Shown here piece by piece: positions 26,304-35,115 of a DNA stretch of 64,000 nucleotides. The stretch spans positions 62,001-126,000 of the forward strand of contig CALWVV010000002.1 of NCBI GenBank assembly GCA_944385035.1. The letters are read 5' to 3'. The notes under the pieces were generated by a model. It saw nothing but the letters and a program-made list of their open reading frames with translations, ran no database searches and was not told where the DNA came from. The position numbers and the translations under genes were made by a program. Numbering within the stretch: position 1 is the stretch's first letter; the number at the start of each line of letters is the position of its first letter. This DNA is from an uncultured Oscillospiraceae bacterium. GTDB taxonomy: Bacteria > Bacillota > Clostridia > Oscillospirales > Oscillospiraceae.

Positions 26304-26619
26304 CTCTATTCGTGTGGTTTATTGATATGTGGGATGAAGGGAAATAGAACGTTTTTTCTTATCCTGAGGCAAAAGAGCATGGAATGTTGAATCTGACGGA
26401 AGAGAAGTTGAGGAGAGCCGTGAGGATTCAGGCGAAAGAAAAGAAAGAACAATGGAAAATTGAAATGGTTTTGGTTAAAATACGCAAGATTTCCGGTTCT
26501 TCATGCCTTGCGTTCTATTGGGGATTGTGGTAGTATAAAGTGATATTTTATGGGAATGAATCTCCTTTAGACAAAAAATAGTAGACATATGATTTTGAAT
26601 TGTATGATTGGGTGGTTGA
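26304..26619. other. Promoter region between the DUF2589 cluster and the polysaccharide locus
   Basis: A 316-base AT-rich spacer separates two divergent units. The plus-strand promoter at 26508-26536 serves the polysaccharide operon. A minus-strand promoter for the DUF2589 cluster must also be here but I cannot place it. No JUMPStart element is visible. Confidence 0.6.
26508..26536 (+). promoter_or_regulatory. Probable promoter of the polysaccharide operon
   Basis: TTGCGT (26508-26513), a 17-base spacer and TAGTAT (26531-26536) with TGG just before it, 83 bases ahead of the first gene. No strong terminator appears between here and 56811. Confidence 0.55.
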
Positions 26620-27249
26620 ATGATGTATCAGCATTACATAAAGCGCTTAATTGACATTATATTGTCAATGTGCGGACTTGTCATTTTGGCAATCCCTATG
26701 ATGATAATTGCTCTAATTGTGAAACTAGACTCTCGTGGTCCAGTTTTCTTCTGGCAGAAACGGGTGGGCATACATAAAAGCTATTTCATGATGCCTAAAT
26801 ACCGTACCATGAGGACGGATACTCCCCATGATATGCCGACCCATCTGCTCAGCAATCCGGACCAGTGGATCACCCGTGTCGGCCGGGTGCTGCGGAAGAC
26901 CTCGCTGGATGAATTGCCTCAGATTCTATGTATCTTTACAGGAAAGATGTCGATCATCGGTCCTAGGCCTGCTCTCTGGAACCAATACGATTTGCTGGAG
27001 GAGCGGGATAAGTACGGGGCCAATGATATTCGTCCTGGTCTCTCCGGCTGGGCGCAGGTCAACGGCCGGGATGAACTGCCCATTGAGGTGAAAGCTAGTT
27101 ATGATGGAGAGTATGTGGAGAAGCTCAGCTTTTGGTTTGATTGCAAATGCTTTTTGTGCACAGTGATCAAGGTTCTTCGGCGTGAGGGCGTGGTAGAGGG
27201 TAAACGCCAAGATGCGTGTCGGGAGGAACGGGAAGAGGTTGTGCGGTGA
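26620..27249 (+). CDS. Initiating sugar transferase (polyprenyl-phosphate phosphoglycosyl transferase)
   Basis: 209 residues: a short N-terminal segment, one membrane/re-entrant helix (~8-32, IDIILSMCGLVILAIPMMIIALIVK), then the conserved monotopic transferase core LDSRGPVFFWQKRVG, KYRTMR, LRKTSLDELPQ, MSIIGPRPAL and RPGLSGWAQVNGRDEL. It transfers a sugar phosphate from a UDP-sugar to undecaprenyl phosphate on the inner membrane face, the first step of repeat-unit assembly. It is small, like PglC/WcaJ catalytic domains. The start has a weak site (GGGTGG). The epimerase gene follows with a GTGA overlap. Confidence 0.95.
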   Translation: MMYQHYIKRLIDIILSMCGLVILAIPMMIIALIVKLDSRGPVFFWQKRVGIHKSYFMMPKYRTMRTDTPHDMPTHLLSNPDQWITRVGRVLRKTSLDELPQILCIFTGKMSIIGPRPALWNQYDLLEERDKYGANDIRPGLSGWAQVNGRDELPIEVKASYDGEYVEKLSFWFDCKCFLCTVIKVLRREGVVEGKRQDACREEREEVVR

Positions 27250-28100
27250 AACGAGTATTGATTACGGGCCTCCACAGTTACCTGGGTATATCGCTTCGGG
27301 AGTATTTGTCTAAGTGGCCGGATCGCTATGTGGTGACGCAGATCTCTTTACGGGATGATGCGTGGAAGCAGATGGATTTTTCCGATTATGATGTGCTTTA
27401 CCATGCGGTGGGGATCGCGCATCTAAGGGAACGTCCAGAATTGTATACATTGTATGATAGGATCAACCGGGATCTGGCTGTGGCTGTGGCGGAAAAGGCC
27501 AGGGAGTCTGGGATTAAACAGTTTATCTTTTTAAGTACCCTCAGTGTCTACGGTGCTGATACAGGTGTTCTTAACGAAGCAACTTTGGAGAAACCCGTAA
27601 GCCGTTATGGACGGAGCAAACTAGAGGCGGAGAGGCAAATTACCGCATTGGAGAATAACACTTTCCGAGTAATGATTCTGCGTCCACCCATGGTATATGG
27701 GTGCGGCTGTAAGGGGAATTTTGGAAAATTGGTACGGCTGGCTCAGCGGCTGCCGGTTTTTCCTAGAGTAGACAATCAGCGCAGTATGGTCTACATCGAC
27801 AATTTGTGCGAATTTGTGCGTCAGGGGATTGAAACGGAACAGTCCGGGCAGTTTGTGCCGCAGGATGCTACATATGGAAATACCACGCAGATCGCACAGT
27901 GGATTGCCCAGGCAGAGGGAAAACATCTGTATGTTAGCGGTTTGTGGGGTCTACTGCTGCGTCCGCTTTTTCCGGTAGTGCCCGCTGTCCGCAAAGCCTT
28001 TGGAACACTGATCTATCAGGAGACAGCGGAGAAAACCTATCAGATTGTCGATCAGAAAACAGGTGTACAGCGCAGCGTGCATCCACAAAAAACGGATTGA
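27246..28100 (+). CDS. NAD-dependent epimerase/reductase, extended SDR
   Basis: 284 residues from the GTG at 27246, which overlaps the previous stop. It has a Rossmann start (RVLITGLHSYLG, a modified GxxGxxG), STLSVYG with the catalytic Ser, and Tyr-x3-Lys (YGRSKLEAE). Genes of this type next to the initiating transferase usually modify the first UDP-sugar, for example a 4-keto sugar reductase of the WbpV kind or a 4-epimerase. The exact sugar cannot be determined. The C-terminus (GLWGLLLRPLFPVVPAVRKAFG) is hydrophobic and may touch the membrane. Confidence 0.85.
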   Translation: MKRVLITGLHSYLGISLREYLSKWPDRYVVTQISLRDDAWKQMDFSDYDVLYHAVGIAHLRERPELYTLYDRINRDLAVAVAEKARESGIKQFIFLSTLSVYGADTGVLNEATLEKPVSRYGRSKLEAERQITALENNTFRVMILRPPMVYGCGCKGNFGKLVRLAQRLPVFPRVDNQRSMVYIDNLCEFVRQGIETEQSGQFVPQDATYGNTTQIAQWIAQAEGKHLYVSGLWGLLLRPLFPVVPAVRKAFGTLIYQETAEKTYQIVDQKTGVQRSVHPQKTD

Positions 28101-28118
28101 CGAAAAGGGGCGCTTAGG

Positions 28119-28955
28119 ATGTCAGAGGAAAAAAAGCAGACCCAAGGGCCTGTGGAGCGGGCTCCCACAGTCAGCGTCATCATGCCCGCTTACGGAGCGG
28201 AACGTACCATCAGTGCATCCATCCAGTCTGTACTGGATCAAACGTTTCCTGATTTTGAATTGCTGGTGATCCACGATTGCTCTCCAGACGGGACCCGGGC
28301 GGTGGTGGAAGGACTAGTCCGGACGGACAGTCGAATCAGATTGATCGACAATCCGAGGAATTTGGGCGTTGCAGCTACAAGAAACCGCGGTGTCGCACTG
28401 GCACGGGGAGAATGGATTGCGTTTTTGGACAGCGACGATCTGTGGCATCCGGAAAAGCTTTCCCGGCAGCTGTCACTTTTACAGGAGCATCCCGACGGAG
28501 TGTTGAGCTGTACGGGGTCCCGCTATACGGATCCACAGGACGGCAACTATGATTCTGTTCTGGAAATCAGTGAGCGCATTACCTACGGAGATATGCTCCG
28601 CGGAAATGTGATGTACTGTTCTTCCGTGATGGTAAAAAAGACGCTGATTGCACAGACACCGTTTCCGGATGGACCGATCCATGAGGATTATGTGGTATGG
28701 ATGACGCTGTTGCGAATGATTCCTGCCGCGTATGGGCTCAACGAGCCGCTGCTGACATATCGTTTATCTCCCAATTCCCGGTCAGGAAACCGAATTCGGT
28801 CTGGCATAATGCTGATGCGTTCGTACCGCTGCCTTGGCTATGGTTGGGTACGGGTGCTCTGGCATACGAGAAACTACTTTTTGTACAGCGTTAGAAAAAG
28901 GAGATGCATTTCCAACAGTCATAAGAAGGCGCCTGCTCAAAAGGAAGATGGATAA
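28119..28955 (+). CDS. Family 2 glycosyltransferase
   Basis: 278 residues with a GT-A fold: VSVIMPAYGAERTISASIQSVLDQTF, the nucleotide-binding HDCSPDGT, NLGVAATRNRG and the metal-binding DSDD (AFLDSDDLWHP). It adds one sugar to the lipid-linked repeat unit in the cytoplasm. The N-terminal ~18 residues are charged and rich in Lys, Gln and Glu. The C-terminus is basic. Donor and acceptor are unknown. Confidence 0.9.
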   Translation: MSEEKKQTQGPVERAPTVSVIMPAYGAERTISASIQSVLDQTFPDFELLVIHDCSPDGTRAVVEGLVRTDSRIRLIDNPRNLGVAATRNRGVALARGEWIAFLDSDDLWHPEKLSRQLSLLQEHPDGVLSCTGSRYTDPQDGNYDSVLEISERITYGDMLRGNVMYCSSVMVKKTLIAQTPFPDGPIHEDYVVWMTLLRMIPAAYGLNEPLLTYRLSPNSRSGNRIRSGIMLMRSYRCLGYGWVRVLWHTRNYFLYSVRKRRCISNSHKKAPAQKEDG

Positions 28956-29040
28956 AGGGAGATCGGACAGGGAATTTGTGCAGATAAACTTCCAGAAAAT
29001 ACGGTGGGATCGTATGGAGGGTAGTATAGACAGTATAAAG

Positions 29041-29181
29041 ATCGTTAAAGTGAATTTCATCGTACTGGGATATATTGGCCTTGCCACTGCACTGAGTGTA
29101 GCGGCTTGAGAATGGACAGGTCAACACCCAAAGGTGACCGGAGTATCCGAATTTGGTGACCATGAGACTGGAATCAAATGA
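29041..29181 (+). pseudogene. Possible remnant of a nucleotide-sugar dehydrogenase N-terminus
   Basis: The frame gives IVKVNFIVLGYIGLATALSVAA, a stop, and then KVTGV. This resembles the start of UDP-sugar dehydrogenases, where V-x-GLGYIGLPTA is followed about 15 residues later by H-x-V-x-GVD. A stop codon and missing residues break it. An intact dehydrogenase of this class lies at 33755-35083, so this may be debris of an older allele. The match is short and weak. Confidence 0.35.
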
Positions 29182-29224
29182 GATAAAAGGATAAAATGAG
29201 TGGGATGGAGAGATATATTCGTTT

Positions 29225-30361
29225 ATGAAAGTCTGTCATATTACCAGTGTACATCAGGCAACAGACCCCAGAATCTTTCACAAGGAATGTGTCTATCTGG
29301 CTAAGGCTGGATATGAGGTGGTTCTGGTGTCGCCTGGAACAGGGGAGCGCATAGAACAAGGAGTGCGCATTGTGGGCGCCGGGGAGGTTCCCACTGCCCG
29401 TATGGAGCGGATGTTCCGGTACTCCGGACAGGTGGTGGAGGTTGCTCTTGCTCAGAAGGCGGAGCTATATCACCTCCACGATCCGGAACTGCTCGCACAT
29501 GTTGACCGGATTCATAAAACCGGAGCAAAAATTATTTTTGATGCCCATGAGGATGTGGCAGAGGACATTGAGGAGAAACCTTGGATTCCTGCTCCGCTGC
29601 GTATGCCTGCAAGCAAGGCATATACCAATTACTTTAAACGAAAGGTAAAAAAGTTATCTGGATTGATTGGCGTAACTCCGCACCAATATCAAAAGCTGGA
29701 GACGTTGTGTCCCAACACGGCTATGATTACCAATTATCCCATTTTGCCTGCCATCCAAGAGAAGTTCGTGAGGGGCACTGGAGAGGAGATAGTACTGTGT
29801 TTTACAGGCAATATGTCGAGTCTATGGAATCTTCCCACCGTAGCTGCGGCGGTGGAGCAAATGGAGGGGGTTACCTTCCGGATCTGCGGGCCTGAAGCGG
29901 AACCGACACTATCTCAGCTTAAGGCTATGTCCAGCTACGGGACAAGGATTCATTACCTTGGACGTCTACCCATTACACAGGCCCGTGAGGAACAGCGTGC
30001 TGCCGATGTGGGTATTGCTGTCAGTAGCTATTGCCGAAATTCCGGCTGGAAGATCGGAACTCTGGGCAATACAAAGCTTTTTGAGTATATGGCCATGGGG
30101 CTTCCGGTGATCTGTACCGATTTTGACCTTTGGAGGGATATCGTTGACCGCTACCGCTGCGGTATCTGTGTGGACCCCACCAATCAGAAGGCCGTTGCAG
30201 AGGCTATACGGTATCTCCAGAGAAATTCGGAGGAACGGTTGGAAATGGGCCGAAACGGACAGAGGGCTGTATGGGAGGAATTTCACTGGGGTACCCAGGT
30301 CCCCATTCTGTTGGATCTGTATCGACGAGTTCTCGCTGATTTTGAGAAAGTTGGGGAATAG
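29225..30361 (+). CDS. Family 4-like glycosyltransferase
   Basis: 378 residues with a GT-B layout. The N-terminal domain starts MKVCHITSVHQATDPRIFHKE, has YHLHDPELL and IFDAHEDV, and leads to a C-terminal domain with VLCFTGNMSSLWNLP, GRLPITQAREEQRAADVGIAVS and NTKLFEYMAMGLPVICTDF, holding the donor-binding Glu. The HDPEL and HED motifs are common in WbpH/capsule transferases that use UDP-N-acetylamino sugars. It sits ahead of the deacetylase-like gene by four bases, so the two are coupled. Confidence 0.9.
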   Translation: MKVCHITSVHQATDPRIFHKECVYLAKAGYEVVLVSPGTGERIEQGVRIVGAGEVPTARMERMFRYSGQVVEVALAQKAELYHLHDPELLAHVDRIHKTGAKIIFDAHEDVAEDIEEKPWIPAPLRMPASKAYTNYFKRKVKKLSGLIGVTPHQYQKLETLCPNTAMITNYPILPAIQEKFVRGTGEEIVLCFTGNMSSLWNLPTVAAAVEQMEGVTFRICGPEAEPTLSQLKAMSSYGTRIHYLGRLPITQAREEQRAADVGIAVSSYCRNSGWKIGTLGNTKLFEYMAMGLPVICTDFDLWRDIVDRYRCGICVDPTNQKAVAEAIRYLQRNSEERLEMGRNGQRAVWEEFHWGTQVPILLDLYRRVLADFEKVGE

Positions 30362-30365
30362 AGTG

Positions 30366-31106
30366 ATGGAATTTACCTACCGAGCGTATGAGGCCTTGGT
30401 TGTTCTGTTGAGAGAACAGGGCTATACCGTCCAAAATTACCGCACCTGGGAGGACAGCGCTCGCTGTGTGATCCTGCGCCACGATATTGATACCGATCTG
30501 GCCCAAGCTGTCCGATTTGCAGAACTGGAGGCGGAAGTTGGTGTGAGGAGCACATACTTCGTCTTGCTGAGGACGGACTTCTATAACCCAGCATCCAAGC
30601 AGAGTCTGGAGAAGCTCCGCCACATCCAGGCACTAGGGCATGAGATAGGGTTGCATTTTGATGAAAAGGCCTATCCAGATGGCGCACCGGAGGAGACGGT
30701 GGCGCGCATCCTCCATGAGAGGGATGTCCTGGCCTCCCTTCTAGGCACGGCGGTGACTACCGTTTCCATGCACCGCCCCTCTAAAGAAACGTTGGAAGCT
30801 GATTTAAAAATACCCGGTATGGTAAATTCTTACGGCAAGACCTTTTTCCACGACTTCAAATATCTCTCCGACAGTCGCCGCCGATGGCGGGAGCCGGTGG
30901 AAGAAATTATTAAATCCGGGGAATATGATCGGCTGCACATTTTGACCCATGCCTTTTGGTATCATGAAAAAGATGAGCCAATTGAGACTACTGTGGGCAG
31001 ATTTGTTCGTTCCGCAAACCGGGAACGGTATATGCAGATGATGGAGAATATTACCAATCTCCCGGCAATTTTGAAAGAGGATGAGCTTTTCAATGAGAAT
31101 CTCTGA
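30366..31106 (+). CDS. Polysaccharide deacetylase-like protein
   Basis: 246 residues from the ATG at 30366; the open frame is longer upstream but overlaps the previous gene heavily. It has the start of the NodB fold (ILRHDIDTDLAQAV with metal-site His-Asp, RSTYFVLLRTDFYN) and GHEIGLHFDEKAY as the second motif, with SMHRPSKETL later. The classical H-x3-H metal motif is not plain, so it may be an altered or non-canonical member. Related genes occur in many O-antigen and capsule loci. It overlaps the next gene by 14-26 bases. Confidence 0.75.
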   Translation: MEFTYRAYEALVVLLREQGYTVQNYRTWEDSARCVILRHDIDTDLAQAVRFAELEAEVGVRSTYFVLLRTDFYNPASKQSLEKLRHIQALGHEIGLHFDEKAYPDGAPEETVARILHERDVLASLLGTAVTTVSMHRPSKETLEADLKIPGMVNSYGKTFFHDFKYLSDSRRRWREPVEEIIKSGEYDRLHILTHAFWYHEKDEPIETTVGRFVRSANRERYMQMMENITNLPAILKEDELFNENL

Positions 31107-31989
31107 AATATTATCGTTTTTAAGAGAGAGCAATATCCCGTTTGAATTTTTCGGAGATCATGAAGTAGAAGTTGAGGGTTTTTCTTCGTTGGCCCATTAT
31201 AAGAATAACAGTTTTACATGGATCAAGGCGCAGAAAAATATTCCTAATGGGTTTAATTTGTCGGAGATAAAGCTTGCTTTTGTATCTGAAGAGGTACGAG
31301 CGGAAGATATAGATAATATCATCCGTACACCAGAATCTAAAAGAGCGTTTTTCTTTACCGTGGAACATTTTTACGGTCAGGAAGAAAGGAGACCGGCAGT
31401 TGGAGAATTTACATATATTTCTCCAAAGGTGAAGCTGGGCAAAAATGTTCGTATCGGGCATAATTGTACTTTGGATGGGGACATTTCTATTGATGATAAT
31501 ACCGTAATTTGGAATCATGTGACGATTGTTAACAAGGTACATATTGGTAAGAACTGCGATATACGGTCTGGTACGGTGATCGGACATGATGGATTTGCCT
31601 ATACAGAAGATTGCGAACATAAAAAGACGATGGTAAAGCATTTTGGCGGTGTGGATATCGGAAACAACGTTTTAGTTGGGGAGAGTGTCTGTATCCACAG
31701 AGGAACGATTGACGATACAATTTTGGAAGACGGAGTAAAAATTGACGCACTCTCCCATATCGCACACAATTGTTACTTTAAACGGAACTCTGCTGCTGCT
31801 GCTCCGTGCAGGACAAATGGAAGTGTAAAGATTGGGGAAAACGCCTATCTTGCGGGTGCATTAGTACGAAACCAATGTGAGGTTGGGGATAATGCTTTTG
31901 TTGGGCTTGGTGCGGTTGTGGTAAAAAATGTAGAAGCAAACCAAACTGTTGTTGGCAATCCAGCAAGGCCCATTGTGAAGAAGAGGTAA
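31093..31989 (+). CDS. LpxD-like hexapeptide acyltransferase
   Basis: 298 residues from the ATG at 31093; an ATG at 31081 sits directly on the ribosome site and is less likely. The N-terminal ~105 residues resemble the uridine-binding domain of LpxD. A left-handed beta helix follows (PKVKLGKNVRIGHNCTLDG, IWNHVTIVNKVHIGKNC, VIGHDGFAY, IDALSHIAHNC). The HIAHNC segment carries the LpxD catalytic His. Lipid A is not expected in a Gram-positive, so it probably acylates or acetylates an amino sugar of the polysaccharide. It is AT-rich compared with neighbours, suggesting separate acquisition. Confidence 0.85.
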   Translation: MRISEILSFLRESNIPFEFFGDHEVEVEGFSSLAHYKNNSFTWIKAQKNIPNGFNLSEIKLAFVSEEVRAEDIDNIIRTPESKRAFFFTVEHFYGQEERRPAVGEFTYISPKVKLGKNVRIGHNCTLDGDISIDDNTVIWNHVTIVNKVHIGKNCDIRSGTVIGHDGFAYTEDCEHKKTMVKHFGGVDIGNNVLVGESVCIHRGTIDDTILEDGVKIDALSHIAHNCYFKRNSAAAAPCRTNGSVKIGENAYLAGALVRNQCEVGDNAFVGLGAVVVKNVEANQTVVGNPARPIVKKR

Positions 31990-31993
31990 AATT

Positions 31994-33121
31994 ATGCAAT
32001 TCATTGATTTAAAAGCCCAATACCAGGCCCTAAAATCTGAAATTGACGCCAACATCCAAAATGTCCTGGACTCTGCTCAGTTTATTGGCGGTTCTTTTGT
32101 GAAAGAGCTGGAGGACAAGCTGGCCGCCTTTGTGGGACGGAAGTACTGCATTACCTGCGCCAATGGTACGGATGCCCTCCAGCTGGCCTTTATGGTCTAC
32201 AGCATTGGAGCGGGGGACGCGGTGTTCTGCCCGGATATGACCTTTATCTCTTCCACTGAGCCGGCTAAGATGTTTGGAGCCACCTCTGTGTTCTGCGACA
32301 TTACCCCGGATACCTACTGCCTCTGCCCCCAGAGCTTGGAGCGGCAGATCCAGGCGGTACTAGCTGAGGGTAAACTGAAGCCTAAGGCGGTGGTGGCGGT
32401 GGACATCCTGGGCAATCTCTGTGATTATGAGGCCTTGTCTGCTGTGTGTGAGAAGTACGGCCTTGTGATGATTGAAGATGCTGCCCAGAGCTTTGGCGCC
32501 TCCCAGAAGGGGAAAAAAGCCTGTGCCTTCGGCCATATTGCTACCACCTCCTTCTTTCCTGCCAAGCCTTTGGGCTGCTACGGGGATGGCGGTGCCGTGT
32601 TTACGGACGATGACCAGGTTGCCGACCTGTGCCGGTCCCTGTGTGTCCACGGCAAGGGCCCCGGTGGCAAGTATGACAACATTCGGGTGGGAATGAACTC
32701 CCGGCTGGACAACCTCCAGGCTGCCGTTCTGCTGCCAAAGCTGAAGGCTCTGGACGACTATGAAATTGACGCCCGGCAGGCGGCGGCGAAGCGGTATAGC
32801 GAGGCATTTGCAGATAAGTTTGTCACTCCCTTCATTGCGGAGGGGACCGTTTCCGTCTGGGCGCAGTATGCCCTTCTGGCGGAGAACACTTCCCAGCGGG
32901 ATCGCATTATTGCCCATCTCAATGAGAAGCACATTCCAAACATGGTGTACTACCCCACCCCCCAGCACGCCCTGCCTGTGTTCCGGAATGAGCCTTGCTA
33001 CGGGGAGGAGTTTACCAATGCCAATGACTATTGCGCCCGTACCTTCTCTCTGCCCATGCACCCCTACCTGACGGCAGAGGAGCAGCAGGAGATTATTGAC
33101 GCTGTTTTGGAGGCCCTGTGA
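31994..33121 (+). CDS. DegT/DnrJ-type aminotransferase, WbpE-like
   Basis: 375 residues with the sugar aminotransferase pattern: MQFIDLKAQYQALKSEID, CANGTDALQLA, EDAAQSFGASQKGKKAC, and the PLP lysine in SFFPAKPLGCYGDGG. It should aminate the 3-keto group of a UDP-GlcNAcA derivative, using glutamate. It fits as WbpE between WbpB (oxidation, 37941) and WbpD (acetylation, next gene). It overlaps that next gene by one base (TGATG). In-operon order and motifs make the WbpE role likely, but other 3-amino sugars are possible. Confidence 0.9.
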   Translation: MQFIDLKAQYQALKSEIDANIQNVLDSAQFIGGSFVKELEDKLAAFVGRKYCITCANGTDALQLAFMVYSIGAGDAVFCPDMTFISSTEPAKMFGATSVFCDITPDTYCLCPQSLERQIQAVLAEGKLKPKAVVAVDILGNLCDYEALSAVCEKYGLVMIEDAAQSFGASQKGKKACAFGHIATTSFFPAKPLGCYGDGGAVFTDDDQVADLCRSLCVHGKGPGGKYDNIRVGMNSRLDNLQAAVLLPKLKALDDYEIDARQAAAKRYSEAFADKFVTPFIAEGTVSVWAQYALLAENTSQRDRIIAHLNEKHIPNMVYYPTPQHALPVFRNEPCYGEEFTNANDYCARTFSLPMHPYLTAEEQQEIIDAVLEAL

Positions 33122-33702
33122 TGGACAAGCAGTATTTTGTGCATGAGTCCAGCTATGTGGATGATAATGTGGAGATCGGCGAGGGAACAAAGATATGGCA
33201 CTTCTGCCATATCCAGAGCGGCGCCCGTATCGGAAAGCGCTGTTCGCTGGGGCAGAATGTCAATGTCAGCAACTATGTTTCCATTGGTGACGGCTGTAAG
33301 CTGCAAAACAATGTTTCCCTCTATGAAGGCGTAGAACTGGAGAATTTTGTGTTTTGCGGTCCTAGCTGTGTTTTCACTAATGATCTTACGCCCCGCTCCA
33401 AGTACCCCAAGGGTAGTGCGGGTTACAAAAGGACGCTTGTGAAAGAGGGGGCATCCATTGGCGCGAACGCTACTATCGTCTGCGGACATACGGTGGGGAA
33501 GTGGGCCCTTATCGGCGCGGGAGCAGTCGTGGCAAGCGATGTTCCCGACCATGCCTTGATGCTGGGTGTTCCAGCCAAGCAGAAGGGCTGGGTGTGTCAG
33601 TGTGGGCAGATCCTGCAAAGAATCGGGATTACATATCTGAAGTGCCCGGATTGTGGACGAAATTACAAAGAAACTGAGAACCAGATTGAAGAGATAGAAT
33701 AA
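33121..33702 (+). CDS. Sugar N-acetyltransferase, WbpD-like, with C-terminal zinc ribbon
   Basis: 193 residues from the ATG at 33121, overlapping the aminotransferase stop. It is a hexapeptide-repeat enzyme (VHESSYVDDNVEIGEGTKIWHFCHI, the WbpD signature start) with FTNDLTPR and GANATIVCGHTVGKWALIGAGAVV. A C-terminal zinc ribbon (WVCQCGQIL, then LKCPDCGRNY) follows, as in several WbpD proteins. It should acetylate the 3-amino group of UDP-GlcNAc3NA with acetyl-CoA. Part of the WbpA-B-E-D-I set. Confidence 0.92.
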   Translation: MDKQYFVHESSYVDDNVEIGEGTKIWHFCHIQSGARIGKRCSLGQNVNVSNYVSIGDGCKLQNNVSLYEGVELENFVFCGPSCVFTNDLTPRSKYPKGSAGYKRTLVKEGASIGANATIVCGHTVGKWALIGAGAVVASDVPDHALMLGVPAKQKGWVCQCGQILQRIGITYLKCPDCGRNYKETENQIEEIE

Positions 33703-33754
33703 AGATGACCGCTACCCCTGAAGCAACGGGGTTGTCGCAAAGGGAGCAGAAAGC

Positions 33755-35083
33755 ATGGAGTTTAATTCGATTTACGATGGACTGATTGCAGGCAAGGAAA
33801 AGCTGGCGCTGGTTGGGCTGGGATATGTGGGTATGCCTATTGCTGTGGAATTCGCGAAGCACATTTCGGTCATTGGCTTTGACATCAATGAGAAGCGTGT
33901 GAACGAATATGCAAACGGAATCGATGCCACCAACGAAGTTGGAGAGGCTATCAAAGATACTATGGTGGAGTTTACCTCGGATCCCGCGCGCTTGAAAGAG
34001 GCAAAATTTATCATTGTTGCTGTTCCTACACCGGTAAATTCAGATACTACACCTGATCTGCGACCCATTGAAGGTGCTTCTCGGACCGTAGGGCAGAATT
34101 TGACGCCGGGAACGATTGTGGTTTTTGAGTCCACCGTCTATCCCGGCGTGACAGAGGATATCTGCATTCCTATCATTGAACGGGAATCCAATCTCGAGTG
34201 CGGCGTGGACTGGAAGATTGGTTACAGCCCTGAGCGCATTAATCCCGGTGACTGCGTCCATACTCTGACTAACATCCGCAAGATTGTCTCCGGCATGGAT
34301 GAAGAGTCCGCCCGTGAAATTCAGAAGGTCTATGAAATCGTCATCAAAGCAGGGACTTTTATGGTGTCTACTATTAAGACCGCAGAGGCAGTCAAGGTGG
34401 TGGAGAACAGCCAGCGGGACATCAATATTGCGTTTATGAACGAGGTTGCCATGATCTGTGACCGCATGGATATCGACACGGATGAGGTCCTTTCCGGTAT
34501 GAATACCAAGTGGAATGCTTTGGGCTTCCGTCCCGGTCTGGTGGGCGGCCACTGTATCGGTGTGGACCCCTACTATTTGATCAACGCCGCTGAGGCGCTG
34601 GGCTACCATAGCCAGATTATTTTAAACGGTCGCAAAGTCAACGATAGTATGGGTGCGTTTGTGGCGGATGCCGCTATTAAGCAGATGATTGAGGCGAGCA
34701 TGGCTCCCAAAAAGGCCACCGTGGTTATCTTAGGCATTACGTTTAAGGAAAACTGCCCGGACACCCGCAACAGCAAAGTAGTGGATATCATCAGCCGTTT
34801 GAAGGAGTTTGATATCATGCCTGTGGTCACTGACCCCTGGGCGGATGTGGATGTTGCTAAGCATGAGTACGGCGTGGACCTGGTTCCGTTTGAGGAACTT
34901 CCAAAAGCAGACTGTGTCATCGTGGCCGTGGGACACAGTGAGTTTCGTGCACTGTCCCCGATGCGTCTGAAGGAACTGTTCAAGAGTGATGTCGCAGATT
35001 ACGAAAAAGTCCTGATCGATGTGAAGAGCCTGTACCGCGTGGATGAGCTGAAAGCATCTGGGATGCGGTTCTGGCGGCTGTAA
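33755..35083 (+). CDS. UDP-N-acetylglucosamine 6-dehydrogenase (WbpA/TviB type)
   Basis: 442 residues. NAD-binding LALVGLGYVGMPIAVEFAK, PTPVNSDTTPDL, the catalytic Lys loop (TIKTAEAVKVVENSQRDINIAFMNE) and catalytic Cys (GFRPGLVGGHCIGVDPYYL) are intact. It oxidises C6 of UDP-GlcNAc (or a related sugar) to the uronic acid using two NAD+. The C-terminal substrate domain (ITFKENCPDTRNSKVVDII) is complete. It supplies the acid for the ManNAc3NAcA-type pathway. A ribosome site (AGGGAG) precedes the ATG. Confidence 0.95.
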   Translation: MEFNSIYDGLIAGKEKLALVGLGYVGMPIAVEFAKHISVIGFDINEKRVNEYANGIDATNEVGEAIKDTMVEFTSDPARLKEAKFIIVAVPTPVNSDTTPDLRPIEGASRTVGQNLTPGTIVVFESTVYPGVTEDICIPIIERESNLECGVDWKIGYSPERINPGDCVHTLTNIRKIVSGMDEESAREIQKVYEIVIKAGTFMVSTIKTAEAVKVVENSQRDINIAFMNEVAMICDRMDIDTDEVLSGMNTKWNALGFRPGLVGGHCIGVDPYYLINAAEALGYHSQIILNGRKVNDSMGAFVADAAIKQMIEASMAPKKATVVILGITFKENCPDTRNSKVVDIISRLKEFDIMPVVTDPWADVDVAKHEYGVDLVPFEELPKADCVIVAVGHSEFRALSPMRLKELFKSDVADYEKVLIDVKSLYRVDELKASGMRFWRL

Positions 35084-35115
35084 GGGATAAAAGGACAGGA
35101 AGGCGAAAGACTTAT

